Counted from the stretch's first letter, positions 1 through 9,006 are shown. The stretch: DNA of 64,000 nt from Undibacterium sp. 5I1 (GCF_034314085.1 NZ_JAVIWI010000001.1:3968001-4032000), one strand, 5' to 3'. A program made the numbers and translations. The notes: generated by a model not told the origin, from the letters alone.

Positions 1-224
1 CTTTTTGCATACCAAACTGCACTGACAACACACAAATATTGGTTACATTATTTTTAAATATGGTGTGATTTTTGGGTGAATATTTACTGAAATTTATTTA
101 ATAATTAGAGCTACTGATTTGAATTGCCAATCGGGGTATGGATAGATGAAAGCATGCCTTGTTCAATGCTTCGTTCATTCAACCCTTATCAAGCTCAATA
201 TCTATTCAACGAGGTTCATACTTT

Positions 225-896
225 ATGAATTTTTTTCGTACAAATTTACGCCAATCATGGCAGCAGTGTTTGTTCTGCGCATTGACGCTTTCCGCTACCT
301 TTCATGCTGAAGCGGATGAGGTCGGCCAAATCACCAGCAACGGACAACGCCTTACCCAATTTTTAGATCAAACACGGGTTGAGGAGTTGTGGCCAGCGGG
401 TGTCCATGTCGCATGGGAGACAGGAGTACCAAACGGAAAACCGGCTAAAGGTGAAGGCAAGCATACTCACTGCAGTGCTTTTGTCGCTGCCATCGCCAAG
501 CGATTAGGCATTTACATCTTACGACCACCCGATCACAGTGCCCAGCTGTTAGCCAATGCCCAGTACGATTGGCTTCTGATGCGAGGTGCACCAAAGGGAT
601 GGGAAGAACGACTGAGCGCTAAGCAGGCGCAGCAAGCAGCCAACAGTGGCGTGCTGGTCGTTGCCGTCTACCGCAGTCACCACGACGATAAGCCAGGACA
701 TATTGCGATCGTACGACCGGATTTAAAATCCGGGCGTGCGCTTGACTTGGAGGGACCACAAATCACTCAAGCTGGAGCGGTTAATTACCTGAGTGCCACG
801 CTAGCCCAAGGATTTGCATCGCAACCCTTGGCCTGGAAGAAAAAAGAAGTCCGTTATTTTTTGCACGATATTGAGTGGGAAAACGTCCATGAATGA
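225..896 (+). CDS. exported NlpC/P60- or CHAP-like protein of unknown role
   Basis: Predicted secreted protein of about 223 residues. I start it at the ATG at 225, which has a GAGG ribosome-binding site ten bases upstream; an in-frame ATG at 159 would put a non-signal extension ahead of a clear signal peptide. The signal peptide probably ends after Ala-Glu-Ala near residue 30. A Cys in the context HCSAFVA and a later His in the context GHIAIVRP resemble the Cys/His pair of NlpC/P60 or CHAP cysteine peptidases and amidases. This suggests a periplasmic peptidoglycan or amide hydrolase, but that is inference from two motifs. It is transcribed alone, convergent with the protease gene downstream. 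Confidence 0.6.
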   Translation: MNFFRTNLRQSWQQCLFCALTLSATFHAEADEVGQITSNGQRLTQFLDQTRVEELWPAGVHVAWETGVPNGKPAKGEGKHTHCSAFVAAIAKRLGIYILRPPDHSAQLLANAQYDWLLMRGAPKGWEERLSAKQAQQAANSGVLVVAVYRSHHDDKPGHIAIVRPDLKSGRALDLEGPQITQAGAVNYLSATLAQGFASQPLAWKKKEVRYFLHDIEWENVHE

Positions 897-1185
897 CAAG
901 CTCAATAAATCTTACCCCGCACGAAAAACTTGTAATTGACTACATAAACAACCAGATTGCGATATTCCGGTTATCGCCAACTTCACCATACAAATTCGTA
1001 GACTCAAATTGAGTATCCGATAGCGCTTTCATTTTTCTCTAGTGATCTTTTATGCAATAGCCTTAATAACCCTCAAATCCGCGTAGGCTCCAGACTACTA
1101 TTTCCTTAGATTGCTGTTATGCGTTGAGGGTATAAAAAATCGCAGACCTTCCTCGTGCGACTAATGATCAATAGCCCTATTTTTC

Positions 1186-1271
1186 TTATACTCTCCATTT
1201 AAGTAGGAAAAATGCCTCTGATGTCTAATAATTATATGGGGAGATTAAATATACTAATTAGGAGTATATTT
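1186..1271. repeat. 86-bp palindromic repeat, copy 1
   Basis: Degenerate copy of the dispersed family described in the findings. The left end reads TTATACTCTCC and the right end GGAGTATATTTA, with the internal AAAAATGCC block in forward orientation. The GGACAA core is altered. It lies between convergent genes. The rest of the 897-1367 gap shows no gene. Confidence 0.7.
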
Positions 1272-1293
1272 ATTTATCTTGCTTTGAGGTGAT

Positions 1294-1317
1294 AAAAAGG
1301 CCGCACAATATGCGGCC
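1294..1317 (-). terminator. intrinsic terminator of the gpmA-envC-protease operon
   Basis: On the minus strand a perfect 7-bp stem GGCCGCA/TGCGGCC with a 5-base loop is followed by TTTTT, 50 bases past the protease stop codon. Confidence 0.8.
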
Positions 1318-1367
1318 TGGTCAGATTAGATCGTGGCATGCAGGACACGACCGTGATCATTGTCGCT

Positions 1368-2831
1368 TTATTTTTTCTTTGACTCCGCTTTAGATTCAGA
1401 TTTAGATTCTTCTTTGCTATCTTCTCCGGCATCTTTTGGATCAACTTTGGTGACTTTGACTGGCAAGCCCTTTAGGTGATTTAAGGCTTGGGCCAATTGG
1501 AAGTCATCTTTGCTGCCGTATTCCAGTGGTTTGCTTTTCTTGGCGAGAGCGATCAGGCGCTGCTCTTCTTCCACCTCATCAACCTTGGATTTATTGGCTT
1601 GCTCAGCTTCTTTGTCGTTATTTAAGTGCTTGTCTAAATCTACTTCGCGTGTGCGCAGGCTGTTGAAGCCGTCGCCTTCTGCGGTTTCTTCCACTGCCAG
1701 ATCAGGGGTGATACCTTTAGCCTGAATCGAGCGACCGTTCGGTGTGTAGTAGCGTGCGGTGGTCAGTTTGACGGCCGTATCGGCAGAGATCTGGCGTATG
1801 GTTTGTACCGATCCCTTGCCAAAACTTTGAGTCCCCAGAATGGTGGCGCGTTTGTAATCTTGTAAAGCACCTGCCACGATTTCGGACGCGGAGGCTGAGC
1901 CAGTATTAATCAGCACGACCATCGGTACGTTCTTAATCGCTTCTGGCAATTTGCTGAGCGGATCGCCGATGGCGCGGGTAGCGTAGTTTTCACGCTTAGC
2001 AGTGTAGCTGGCTTTGGAGTCGGCTAACTGGCCATTGGTCGTAACGACGACGGCATCTTTTGGCAAAAACGCGGCTGAGACACCAATCGCACCAGGCAGT
2101 ACGCCGCCCGGATCATTGCGTAAATCGAGCACCAGACCTTTGAGATTAGGATCTTGCGTGTACAAAGCCTGAATTTTTTTGGCCATGTCTTCAACCGTCG
2201 GCTCCTGGAACTGGGCTATACGCAACCAGGCGTATCCGGGCTCTACCATCTTTGCTTTAACGCTTTGCTGTTTGATCAGCTCACGTGTGATGGTGACGAC
2301 GATAGGCTTATCCTCGTTTTTGCGCGCCAGCGTCAGCGTGATTTTGCTATTTGGTTCGCCACGCATTTTTTTGACGGCTTCATCCAGACTCAGACCTTTG
2401 ATCGGTATCGAGTCCAGACGCGTGATCAGATCGCCCGGTTTGATACCGGCGCGATAAGCGGGCGAATCTTCAATCGGAGAAATGATTTTGACGTAACCAT
2501 CTTCCATCCCGACTTCAATGCCCAGACCGACAAATTTGCCTTGCGTACCTTCACGTAATTCTTTGTAGGCTTTTTTATCCAGATAAGCTGAATGCGGATC
2601 GAGTGAAGCGACCATGCCAGAGATGGCTTCGGTCAATAGTTTGCTGTCTTCTACGGGCTCGACGTAGTCGGTCTTGATCATGCCGAAAACGTCAGCCAGT
2701 TGCCGTAGTTCTTCGACGGGCAAAGGTGAACCGGTATTTTTTTGTGCCAAAGCAGAAAACTGGATCGTCGCGGCAACGCCAGCGATAACGCCAAAACTGA
2801 TTAAGCTAAAACTTTTTATTTTGCTACCCAT
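1368..2831 (-). CDS. ctpA: S41 family C-terminal processing peptidase
   Basis: Periplasmic serine protease of the CtpA/Prc type, which in this family cleaves C-terminal tails of envelope proteins and cell-wall enzymes. An N-terminal hydrophobic signal or anchor is followed by a PDZ domain (about residues 95-175, containing GLGIEV and the substrate-loop region) and the S41 catalytic core. The Ser in the GSASASE motif (near 315-320) and the Lys in FGKGSV (near 340) form the Ser/Lys dyad. The C-terminus is Lys/Glu/Ser-rich and low complexity. An in-frame GTG at 2843 precedes the chosen ATG by four codons, so the exact start is uncertain. It is the last gene of the gpmA-envC operon, starting 3-15 bases after the envC stop. 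Coupling to EnvC suggests a cell-wall hydrolysis role. Confidence 0.93.
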   Translation of the reverse strand: MGSKIKSFSLISFGVIAGVAATIQFSALAQKNTGSPLPVEELRQLADVFGMIKTDYVEPVEDSKLLTEAISGMVASLDPHSAYLDKKAYKELREGTQGKFVGLGIEVGMEDGYVKIISPIEDSPAYRAGIKPGDLITRLDSIPIKGLSLDEAVKKMRGEPNSKITLTLARKNEDKPIVVTITRELIKQQSVKAKMVEPGYAWLRIAQFQEPTVEDMAKKIQALYTQDPNLKGLVLDLRNDPGGVLPGAIGVSAAFLPKDAVVVTTNGQLADSKASYTAKRENYATRAIGDPLSKLPEAIKNVPMVVLINTGSASASEIVAGALQDYKRATILGTQSFGKGSVQTIRQISADTAVKLTTARYYTPNGRSIQAKGITPDLAVEETAEGDGFNSLRTREVDLDKHLNNDKEAEQANKSKVDEVEEEQRLIALAKKSKPLEYGSKDDFQLAQALNHLKGLPVKVTKVDPKDAGEDSKEESKSESKAESKKK

Positions 2832-2846
2832 TTCAATATCCACATC

Positions 2847-4280
2847 TCATCTGATTGTTGCCCACGTCAATGGGTCGAATACGCGCCCTTGATACCTTAG
2901 CTCAAAGTATAAACCTGATTCTTCATTGCCGCCGCTATTACCCGCGCTGGCGATGACGTCGCCGGTTTTTACGATGTCGCCCACATGTTTTAAGACTGCT
3001 TGATTGTTGCTATATAAACTCAGATATTCGTTACCATGATCGACAATCACCATATTCCCAAAGCCGCGTAGCCAATCGGCAAACACTACTCGGCCAGCCG
3101 CAATCGCTTTGATTTCTGCGCCTTCTGCGGTCTTGATAAAAATACCTTTCCAGCTAGGACCATCCCCGCGTTTGCTACCAAACTTGGCGATTAATTCCCC
3201 TTTTACTGGCAATCGTAGTTGTCCTTTTAACTTGCTAAAATTGCCGTCAAAACTGGTCGCTATTGGTGTTTGCTCATTTTTTTCGATCACTTTACTCGGA
3301 GGTTCGTCATCGTCGATCGCATCAGGATTGGTCGGCTTACCGGATTTTTTATTTTTCAGTGCTTTTTCTTGAGCGAGTTTTTCCAGGCGCTGTTTTTCTT
3401 TTTGTTTTGCTAATTGTGCTGCGCGTTCTTGTTCTGCTTTGATTTGTTCCGCAATCAATTTATTTAATTGTGTGACCAGATTGCCGAGGCGTTGCTCATC
3501 TTTTTGCAGATTGTCGGCCTCTTTCTTTTGCGCGTGTAGTTTGTCGGCCAATTGCGCTAACAAGGTGCTACGTTTTTTCTTCTCGCCCTCTAAGGCTTTT
3601 TTATGCGTGATTTCTTCTTGCGCGATTTCGTCCAGATCGTCTTTAGCGTCTTGCTCTTCTTTGGCATTTTTTTGTACTGCGGCCAGGCTGGTGCGCAAGC
3701 CCTCTATCATTTTGGCCTGGGTTTGCGAGACATAACCCATGTATTGCAAATCACGATTGATACGGTTGGGATTGTCGCCCGATAGTAGTAGCTTGATGCG
3801 GTCGCTGTCGCCACGCATATATTGATGACGCAAAAAATCCGAGAGCTGCTTTTTTTGCTGCTCGACCTTGGCGCTGAGTCTGCTCTGTTCGGCTAATAAT
3901 TGTTGCAGGCGGGTCTGGGTCTCGTTTTGCTCAGTTTGCAAATCGCGCAAAGAACGATTGGCTTCAGAAATGGCTTGCTCAGAATCAGCCAGTGCATCGC
4001 TAGCTTTGTCTTTGGCAGACTCCGTTTTATTAATATCTTTTTTGAGTGCTTGCAGCTTTTGCTGTAACTCAGTGCGCTGCGCTTCGACTTGATTTTTTTG
4101 TGTCGTGCGGGCATGACTAGCTGCTTGAGCGGGCTTACTTAGTCCGCAGAATAAACTGAACAAACTACCAAGCATCAGCAGGCACAAGCCCAGCGGCACC
4201 CGTGAAGAGTACGCTGGCCTGGTGCCTGTGTTTACTTTGTCTGCTTTGGTGTTGGTGTGCGTCACTGCGTTCAGCATCAA
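2847..4280 (-). CDS. envC: EnvC-like murein hydrolase activator
   Basis: Periplasmic division factor of 477 residues. A signal peptide or anchor (about 28-53) leads into a long coiled coil (roughly 60-300), a low-complexity linker and a C-terminal LytM/M23 domain (about 355-475). The metal-binding residues of active M23 peptidases are missing: the expected YAHL motif reads YSNN, the HLHFE motif reads LYFEL, and the first His site reads SWKGI. Degenerate LytM domains of this kind activate N-acetylmuramyl-L-alanine amidases rather than cut peptidoglycan, as in E. coli EnvC. That role is established for the family and inferred here. It lies between gpmA and the S41 peptidase in one operon. Confidence 0.92.
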   Translation of the reverse strand: MMLNAVTHTNTKADKVNTGTRPAYSSRVPLGLCLLMLGSLFSLFCGLSKPAQAASHARTTQKNQVEAQRTELQQKLQALKKDINKTESAKDKASDALADSEQAISEANRSLRDLQTEQNETQTRLQQLLAEQSRLSAKVEQQKKQLSDFLRHQYMRGDSDRIKLLLSGDNPNRINRDLQYMGYVSQTQAKMIEGLRTSLAAVQKNAKEEQDAKDDLDEIAQEEITHKKALEGEKKKRSTLLAQLADKLHAQKKEADNLQKDEQRLGNLVTQLNKLIAEQIKAEQERAAQLAKQKEKQRLEKLAQEKALKNKKSGKPTNPDAIDDDEPPSKVIEKNEQTPIATSFDGNFSKLKGQLRLPVKGELIAKFGSKRGDGPSWKGIFIKTAEGAEIKAIAAGRVVFADWLRGFGNMVIVDHGNEYLSLYSNNQAVLKHVGDIVKTGDVIASAGNSGGNEESGLYFELRYQGRVFDPLTWATIR

Positions 4281-4295
4281 GGTCTTATCATGGTC

Positions 4296-5042
4296 TTACT
4301 TCGATTTCCCTTGGCTGGCAACTGCTTGCAATGCAGCTTCAATCGCGGATTGATCGCCCAGATAGTAATGCTTGATCGGTTTTAAGTCGGCATCCAACTC
4401 ATACACCAGCGGTTGCCCGTTAGGTATATTTAAGCTGACGATATCTGCATCGCTGATGCCATCTAACATTTTGATCAAGGCGCGCAAACTATTGCCATGG
4501 GCACTGATGATGATACGTTTGCCGGCACGGATGGCGGGTGCAATTGTGTCGTCCCATGCAGGCATTACGCGATCTACCGTGTCTTTTAAACATTCAGTCA
4601 GCGGGATTTGTGAGCGTGTTAAACCAGCATAGCGAGGATCGTTGAACGACGTGCGGGGGTCATTTTCTGGCAAAGGATTGGGCGGTGTATCGTAGCTACG
4701 ACGCCATACCAATACTTGTTCATCGCCATACTGGGCGGCTGTTTCTGCTTTATTTAAACCTTGCAAAGCACCGTAATGGCGTTCATTCAAACGCCAGTCG
4801 TGTACCACGGGCAACCACATCAGATCCATTTCATCCAGCGTACCCCACAGTGTGCGGATAGCGCGTTTAAGGACGGAGGTGTAAGCCACATCAAACATAA
4901 AACCGGCTTCTTTTAATACTTTGCCTGCCTGGCGCGCTTCTGCTACGCCTTTTTCAGTCAGATCAACGTCGGTCCAGCCAGTAAAACGATTATCAAGATT
5001 CCAGGTGGATTCGCCGTGGCGCATCAAAACGATTTTGTACAT
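4296..5042 (-). CDS. gpmA: 2,3-bisphosphoglycerate-dependent phosphoglycerate mutase
   Basis: Glycolytic and gluconeogenic enzyme interconverting 3- and 2-phosphoglycerate. The protein has about 248 residues, normal for dPGM. The phosphohistidine motif RHGES is at residues 8-12 (His9) and the second catalytic His lies in SAHGNS. The reading frame extends 26 codons further upstream to 5120, but that extension runs into a repeat element, and the family N-terminus [11 protein letters not shown] begins at 5042. The genes downstream are envC and the S41 protease, a linkage I recognise from betaproteobacteria. Confidence 0.96.
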   Translation of the reverse strand: MYKIVLMRHGESTWNLDNRFTGWTDVDLTEKGVAEARQAGKVLKEAGFMFDVAYTSVLKRAIRTLWGTLDEMDLMWLPVVHDWRLNERHYGALQGLNKAETAAQYGDEQVLVWRRSYDTPPNPLPENDPRTSFNDPRYAGLTRSQIPLTECLKDTVDRVMPAWDDTIAPAIRAGKRIIISAHGNSLRALIKMLDGISDADIVSLNIPNGQPLVYELDADLKPIKHYYLGDQSAIEAALQAVASQGKSK

Positions 5043-5079
5043 GGTGTAATGAAGTGTGATTAAAAAGAAGTTTGGAGTT

Positions 5080-5194
5080 AAGGACTTACGCAAAACCGCC
5101 CCGACTGCGTTGTAGCTCACTTTCGAACAAAGTAAGGTACTAAAGTACTGTCTTCGTCGCTACGCCTTGCCGGGACAATTTTCCGTAAGTCCTT
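5080..5194. repeat. 115-bp element with 16-bp terminal inverted repeats
   Basis: Left end AAGGACTTACGCAAAA and right end TTTTCCGTAAGTCCTT are inverted copies with one mismatch. There is no coding capacity inside, so it is MITE-like. The same terminal motif (ACTTACGCAAAAA) recurs at 15992, 17319 and 25748. It sits directly upstream of gpmA and may carry or displace its promoter. Confidence 0.7.
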
Positions 5195-5272
5195 CAATGC
5201 AAAACAGGAGAGCAGCAACTACAACAGCATCTATTTTATAATGGGCGCGTTCTTTAAAACCATTTATAACAG

Positions 5273-5393
5273 GGAACTTCTAAAAACCCTTTAATCGAGA
5301 TGCAGCGCTAGGCGCAAAACGTGGCAATACGTCGGTATTGCGAGGCTTTGCAACGACGCGATGCGCTCGAGTATGGGGTTTTTAGAAGTTTCC
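5273..5393. repeat. 121-bp element with inverted ends GGAACTTCTAAAAACCC
   Basis: The left end at 5273-5289 matches the inverted right end at 5376-5393 apart from one inserted T. The interior is GC-richer (for example the TCGAGATGCAGCGC region) and non-coding. It is a second, unrelated MITE-like hairpin element next to the one at 5080. It ends 35 bases before the rhodanese gene. Confidence 0.65.
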
Positions 5394-5427
5394 AACGATC
5401 TATAACCATATTACCCATTGGAATACT

Positions 5428-5829
5428 GTGAAATTCTTAATTGAAAACATCTGGATGATTGCCGTCGCCCTTATTTCTGGCGGTGCTTTGTTGTTCCCTG
5501 TACTGCAACGTCGTGGCGCCAAGCTAACGCAATTGCAGGCAACGCAAGTCATGAACCAGGGTAAAACTGTCGTGTTAGATGTACGTGACGCAGAAGAATT
5601 TGCTGCCGGTCATTTGCCAAACGCCAAAAATATTCCTCTAAGCGATTTGTCTAGCCGCGTAAAAGAACTAGAAAAATCAAAAAACAGTACCATCATTACT
5701 GTATGCGAGCGCGGTGTGCGGTCTGCATCAGCGGTTGGCGTACTGAAAAAGGCTGGATTTGAGCAAGTGTTTAGCCTTGAAGGTGGCGTTTCTGCTTGGA
5801 AAACCCAAGGATTGCCAACAGTGAAGTAA
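5428..5829 (+). CDS. membrane-anchored rhodanese-like protein
   Basis: Single rhodanese domain (about residues 33-130) behind one N-terminal transmembrane helix (about 5-25). The active-site Cys93 lies in the loop CERGVR, so sulfurtransferase chemistry is possible, though the substrate is unknown. Translation begins at GTG; no in-frame ATG gives the conserved N-terminus. It belongs to the conserved run rhodanese-grxC-secB-gpsA. The domain probably faces the cytoplasm or membrane surface, but topology cannot be decided from sequence alone. Confidence 0.88.
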   Translation: MKFLIENIWMIAVALISGGALLFPVLQRRGAKLTQLQATQVMNQGKTVVLDVRDAEEFAAGHLPNAKNIPLSDLSSRVKELEKSKNSTIITVCERGVRSASAVGVLKKAGFEQVFSLEGGVSAWKTQGLPTVK

Positions 5830-5914
5830 TTGCCGGATGATAAGTAAGTCAGTTCGGTGAATAATTGAATAAATCATTAAAATACGTAGATATTTAAGTT
5901 AGCAGGAGAAAATC

Positions 5915-6178
5915 ATGACAGCGCATGTCGTAATGTATAGCACCGCAGTTTGCCCATATTGCACGATGGCAGAGCGCCTGCTGAAGTCAAAAGGTGTGGA
6001 CGAGATTGAGAAAATCCGTGTCGATCTGGACCCGGTTGTGCGCGAAAACATGATGCAAAAGACCGGCCGCCGGACAGTACCGCAGATTTACATCGGCGAA
6101 ACGCATGTCGGCGGTTTCGACGATTTGTCGGCGCTGGATCGTACTGGCAAGCTGGAAGCTTTATTAAATCCCGCTTGA
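5915..6178 (+). CDS. grxC: glutaredoxin 3
   Basis: Small cytoplasmic thiol-disulfide oxidoreductase of 87 residues. The dithiol active site CPYC is at residues 13-16, followed by TVPQIYIG with the cis-Pro and the GGFDDL glutathione-binding loop. It uses glutathione to reduce protein disulfides and ribonucleotide reductase. A ribosome-binding site (GCAGGAG) precedes the ATG by six bases. It sits between the rhodanese and secB genes, the usual order in this group. Confidence 0.96.
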   Translation: MTAHVVMYSTAVCPYCTMAERLLKSKGVDEIEKIRVDLDPVVRENMMQKTGRRTVPQIYIGETHVGGFDDLSALDRTGKLEALLNPA

Positions 6179-6300
6179 TCAGGCGATGAATCGGCTTTGA
6201 TCTGACTGCGGTTTTGCTCAATCAGAGCTGTTTTGCTGGCGTGTAACACAGTGCTTTCCTTGCCAGAGCCTTAATAAAATGTCATCGCATTGACAAATCA

Positions 6301-6338
6301 ATCAGCAAAAATCACTTAAATAGCAGATTTTTGCTGAT
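6301..6338. terminator. hairpin between grxC and secB
   Basis: A 13-bp perfect stem ATCAGCAAAAATC/GATTTTTGCTGAT with a 12-base loop is followed by TTTGCATTT. It could end grxC transcripts or be an RNA fold ahead of secB. The stem is AT-rich, so terminator strength is uncertain. The rest of the 6179-6485 gap is non-coding. Confidence 0.45.
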
Positions 6339-6360
6339 TTTGCATTTCACTTGGTAGAAT
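6331..6360 (+). promoter_or_regulatory. possible sigma-70 promoter for secB
   Basis: TTGCTG at 6331 and TAGAAT at 6355, spaced 18 bases, resemble -35 and -10 boxes about 125 bases before secB. This is a weak match, listed as a candidate only. Confidence 0.3.
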
Positions 6361-6485
6361 AACGCGCCGCGATCTTGAAATGGCTTAAATCAGCTTTATC
6401 TACAGCTAGATCTATAGCTCTACCTACAGCCATCTCGCTGTTCATTAATTGTTATTAATCTTTTAGAATTTTTAGAAAGTCTCAC

Positions 6486-6977
6486 ATGTCTGACGAAAAT
6501 CTGCAGCCCGTATTTCAAATTCAACGCGTTTATCTGAAAGATTTGTCGCTTGAACAGCCAAACTCCCCAGCTATTTTTCTGGAACAAGAAGCACCAACGA
6601 TCGAAGTCGCTCTGGATGTCAGCGCAGCGCCATTAGCCGACGGTATCGTTGAGTCCATCGTGACTGTAACAGTGACTGCTAAGGTCAATGATAAAGTTGC
6701 TTTCCTGGTTGAAGGCAAGCAAGCAGGTATTTTTGAAGCACGCAATATTCCTGCAGATCAGTTAGATCCACTGCTGGGTATTGGTTGCCCAAATATTATC
6801 TATCCTTACCTGCGCGCCAATATTGCTGATGTGATTTCCCGTGCGGGTTTCCCACCAGTACATTTGTCTGAAATCAATTTTGAAGCTTTCTACCAACAGC
6901 GTTTGCAAAATATCGCTGAACAGCAAGCTAAATTGCAAGCTGAAGGCGGCGAACAAACGCCCGCAACGACACACTAA
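6486..6977 (+). CDS. secB: protein-export chaperone SecB
   Basis: Cytosolic homotetrameric chaperone that keeps precursor proteins unfolded and hands them to SecA. The length (163 residues) and the pattern [14 protein letters not shown], then [19 protein letters not shown] and [13 protein letters not shown], are typical of the family. Its neighbours grxC upstream and gpsA downstream match the classical proteobacterial order, here with an extra SH3-domain gene inserted before gpsA. The ATG at 6486 gives the standard N-terminus; no strong Shine-Dalgarno is visible. Confidence 0.97.
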   Translation: MSDENLQPVFQIQRVYLKDLSLEQPNSPAIFLEQEAPTIEVALDVSAAPLADGIVESIVTVTVTAKVNDKVAFLVEGKQAGIFEARNIPADQLDPLLGIGCPNIIYPYLRANIADVISRAGFPPVHLSEINFEAFYQQRLQNIAEQQAKLQAEGGEQTPATTH

Positions 6978-7085
6978 TTGCGTGTGATCGAGTATTAGCC
7001 CGGTGAGCTGGTTAATGACTAAATTAGCTTAGTTAATTGACTTAGCTAATTGACTTAGCTGATCGGGTTTAAAGTGGAAATTACT

Positions 7086-7532
7086 ATGCGTCGTTCTCTG
7101 ATTTTATCTGTACTGTTAGGTATCGCTTCTTGGTCTGGCATCGCCCAGGCCTTAGAGTTTAGAGCTATCGGTGCGTCCCCCGTGATTTTGTATGATGCGC
7201 CATCGACCAAGGGCGGCAAGGTGTATGTTGCGCCGCGCGGCATGCCAGTGGAAGTGATTTTGACTTATGGCACCTGGAGCAAAGTACGCGACATGGGTGG
7301 CGATTTAAGCTGGGTAGAATCAAAAGAATTGGTCGCGCGTCGCAATGTCGTTGTACGTGTCGCCAATGTCAAAGCCCACTCGGCTGCGGATGAAGCCTCG
7401 CCTATGGTGTTTAGCGCAGACAAAAATGTGTTGCTGGAAATGGCCGAGCCGGTGTCATCAGGATGGGTCAAAGTAAAGCACCGCGATGGACAGATTGGCT
7501 ATGTCAAAGTGTCTGAAGTCTGGGGCGTGTAG
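7086..7532 (+). CDS. exported SH3-domain protein
   Basis: Predicted periplasmic protein of about 148 residues. A signal peptide ends near AQALEF, then come two bacterial SH3-like repeats, one around YDAPSTKGGKVYVAPRGMPV with GTWSKVRDMGG, the second around VLLEMAEPVSSGWVKV with GQIGYVKVSEVWGV. Such domains bind peptidoglycan or scaffold proteins; the function here is unknown. An in-frame GTG at 7074 adds four codons; I prefer the ATG at 7086. A strong hairpin terminator follows at once. The gene lies between secB and gpsA, a placement seen in related bacteria. Confidence 0.85.
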   Translation: MRRSLILSVLLGIASWSGIAQALEFRAIGASPVILYDAPSTKGGKVYVAPRGMPVEVILTYGTWSKVRDMGGDLSWVESKELVARRNVVVRVANVKAHSAADEASPMVFSADKNVLLEMAEPVSSGWVKVKHRDGQIGYVKVSEVWGV

Positions 7533-7550
7533 CAGGCTGCAAGGCGATCG

Positions 7551-7578
7551 AAAAAAGGACAGCATGCTGTCCTTTTTT
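7551..7578 (+). terminator. intrinsic terminator after the SH3-domain gene
   Basis: Perfect 28-base palindrome with GGACAGCA/TGCTGTCC stem flanked by six A and six T, so it could work in both directions. A repeat-family copy begins at its last T. Confidence 0.85.
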
Positions 7579-7664
7579 ATATACTCCCCTCATTTATAAG
7601 AAAATATGCCCTATTGTCCAGTGAATATTTGGACGGTTAATAAATACTGTATGGGGTATATATC
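7578..7664. repeat. 86-bp palindromic repeat, copy 2
   Basis: Forward copy. The left end TATATACTCCCC abuts the terminator U-tract, the core has ATTGTCCA and TTGGAC, and the right end is GGGGTATATAT. It lies between the SH3 gene and gpsA. Confidence 0.85.
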
Positions 7665-7703
7665 CAATCTTTATCTGTATTTTCACAACGAGGTCAGGCA
7701 ATC

Positions 7704-8702
7704 ATGAACATAAGCGTACTTGGCGCTGGTGCCTGGGGCAGTGCATTAGCGATTTCTCTTGCCACTAAAAATCAGGTGTTGCTTTGGGGACGCAAGCCCG
7801 AGCTGATGCAGCAAATGCAGACTCAGCGCGAAAACCAGACCTATCTTGCGGGCTGTCCTTTCCCTCCAGATTTACAAGCCACAGCCGATTTTGAGCAGGC
7901 TATGGCGCATGCAAGTTCGGCAGACGGCTTGTTGATCATTGCCACCTCAGTATCTGGCTTACGGCCTTTATTGCAGCAATGTCTGCCATTTCAGCCGAAG
8001 CATGTGGTCTGGTTGTGCAAAGGCTTTGAAGAGGGCACGCAACTGTTACCGCATCAAGTGGTGCGTCAGGTTTTAGGCGGTGCGGTGCAGGCGGGCGCTT
8101 TATCTGGTCCCTCATTCGCGCAAGAGGTTGCTAAGGGTTTGCCGTGTGCACTGACCATCGCTTCTACCTCAGCAGAGCTTTGCCAAAAAGTCGTCAGTGC
8201 GGTGCATGGGAATGCGATTCGGGTGTACTCCAGCGATGACGTGGTCGGTGTAGAAGTCGGTGGTGCAGTGAAAAATATTCTGGCCATCGCGACTGGCATT
8301 GCTGATGGTTTGGGTTTGGGTTTAAACGCCCGCGCAGCCTTGATGACACGCGGCCTGGCAGAAATCAGCCGCCTCAGCGCCGCTCTAGGCGGACGCGCGG
8401 AGACTCTGATGGGTTTGACCGGCGTAGGGGATTTGATTTTGACATGTACCGGAGATTTGTCACGCAACCGCAAAGTCGGTCTGGCGTTGGCGCAGGGTAA
8501 ATCCTTGTCGTTGATCGTACAAGAATTAGGACATGTTGCCGAGGGCGTGCGTTGCGCGCAGGCAGTCAAAACTTTAGCCGCCAGTTTGCAGGTGGAGATG
8601 CCAATTACCGATGCCGTCGCTGGCGTGTTGTTTGATCAAATTTCTGCGCAGCAGATGATTGCCCGTTTATTGGCGCGTGATGCTAAGCAGGAAGTGCTCT
8701 AA
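7704..8702 (+). CDS. gpsA: NAD(P)-dependent glycerol-3-phosphate dehydrogenase
   Basis: Makes sn-glycerol 3-phosphate from dihydroxyacetone phosphate for phospholipid synthesis. The N-terminal Rossmann motif GAGAWGSALA (residues 7-16), the GLCKG-like region WLCKGFE, the SGPSFAQEVAKGLP segment and the catalytic Lys in GGAVKNILAIATGIADG are all present. Its length of 332 residues is normal. A GAGG ribosome-binding site lies at 7690, ten bases before the ATG. A palindromic repeat separates it from the SH3 gene, so it may have its own promoter. Confidence 0.97.
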   Translation: MNISVLGAGAWGSALAISLATKNQVLLWGRKPELMQQMQTQRENQTYLAGCPFPPDLQATADFEQAMAHASSADGLLIIATSVSGLRPLLQQCLPFQPKHVVWLCKGFEEGTQLLPHQVVRQVLGGAVQAGALSGPSFAQEVAKGLPCALTIASTSAELCQKVVSAVHGNAIRVYSSDDVVGVEVGGAVKNILAIATGIADGLGLGLNARAALMTRGLAEISRLSAALGGRAETLMGLTGVGDLILTCTGDLSRNRKVGLALAQGKSLSLIVQELGHVAEGVRCAQAVKTLAASLQVEMPITDAVAGVLFDQISAQQMIARLLARDAKQEVL

Positions 8703-8733
8703 CTTTATCAATGTTTGACGAAGATATCGAGGA

Positions 8734-8955
8734 CTATGGTTGTGTGTAAGTGCGGCGCAACTTGGGATGATGTAGCACGCGGTTGATCACGGAATCCAGC
8801 ACGAGCTGGCTACGCAACAACTCCCGGGTTTTTTGTATGCCTAATGTCGGTAAATACAGTATCCCGAGATCGACCATAAACCGGGTACGAATGTCTTTTC
8901 TGCGCAAAGATAATTTGCGATGATAAAGTTGTTTGCGGCGTCTGCTTCCTGGCAT
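8734..8955 (-). CDS. small basic protein of unknown function
   Basis: Seventy-three residues, very rich in Arg and Lys at the N-terminus (GSRRRKQ, LSLRRKDIRTR), with no recognised domain. An AAGG sequence stands about six bases before the ATG. Nothing overlaps it on the plus strand, since gpsA ends at 8702. It lies downstream of another small gene in the same direction. Its status as a gene rests on context and composition only; conservation in related genomes would decide it. Confidence 0.45.
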   Translation of the reverse strand: MPGSRRRKQLYHRKLSLRRKDIRTRFMVDLGILYLPTLGIQKTRELLRSQLVLDSVINRVLHHPKLRRTYTQP

Positions 8956-9006
8956 ACATATACCTTAGTCTTAAGACATTGCCTGACATTACATGACGCA
9001 TCAATC

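Noticed and set aside
8810-9004. 64-codon minus-strand frame overlapping the small basic gene at 8734-8955
   Set aside because: The other frame has the better ribosome-binding site; both cannot be real over this length.
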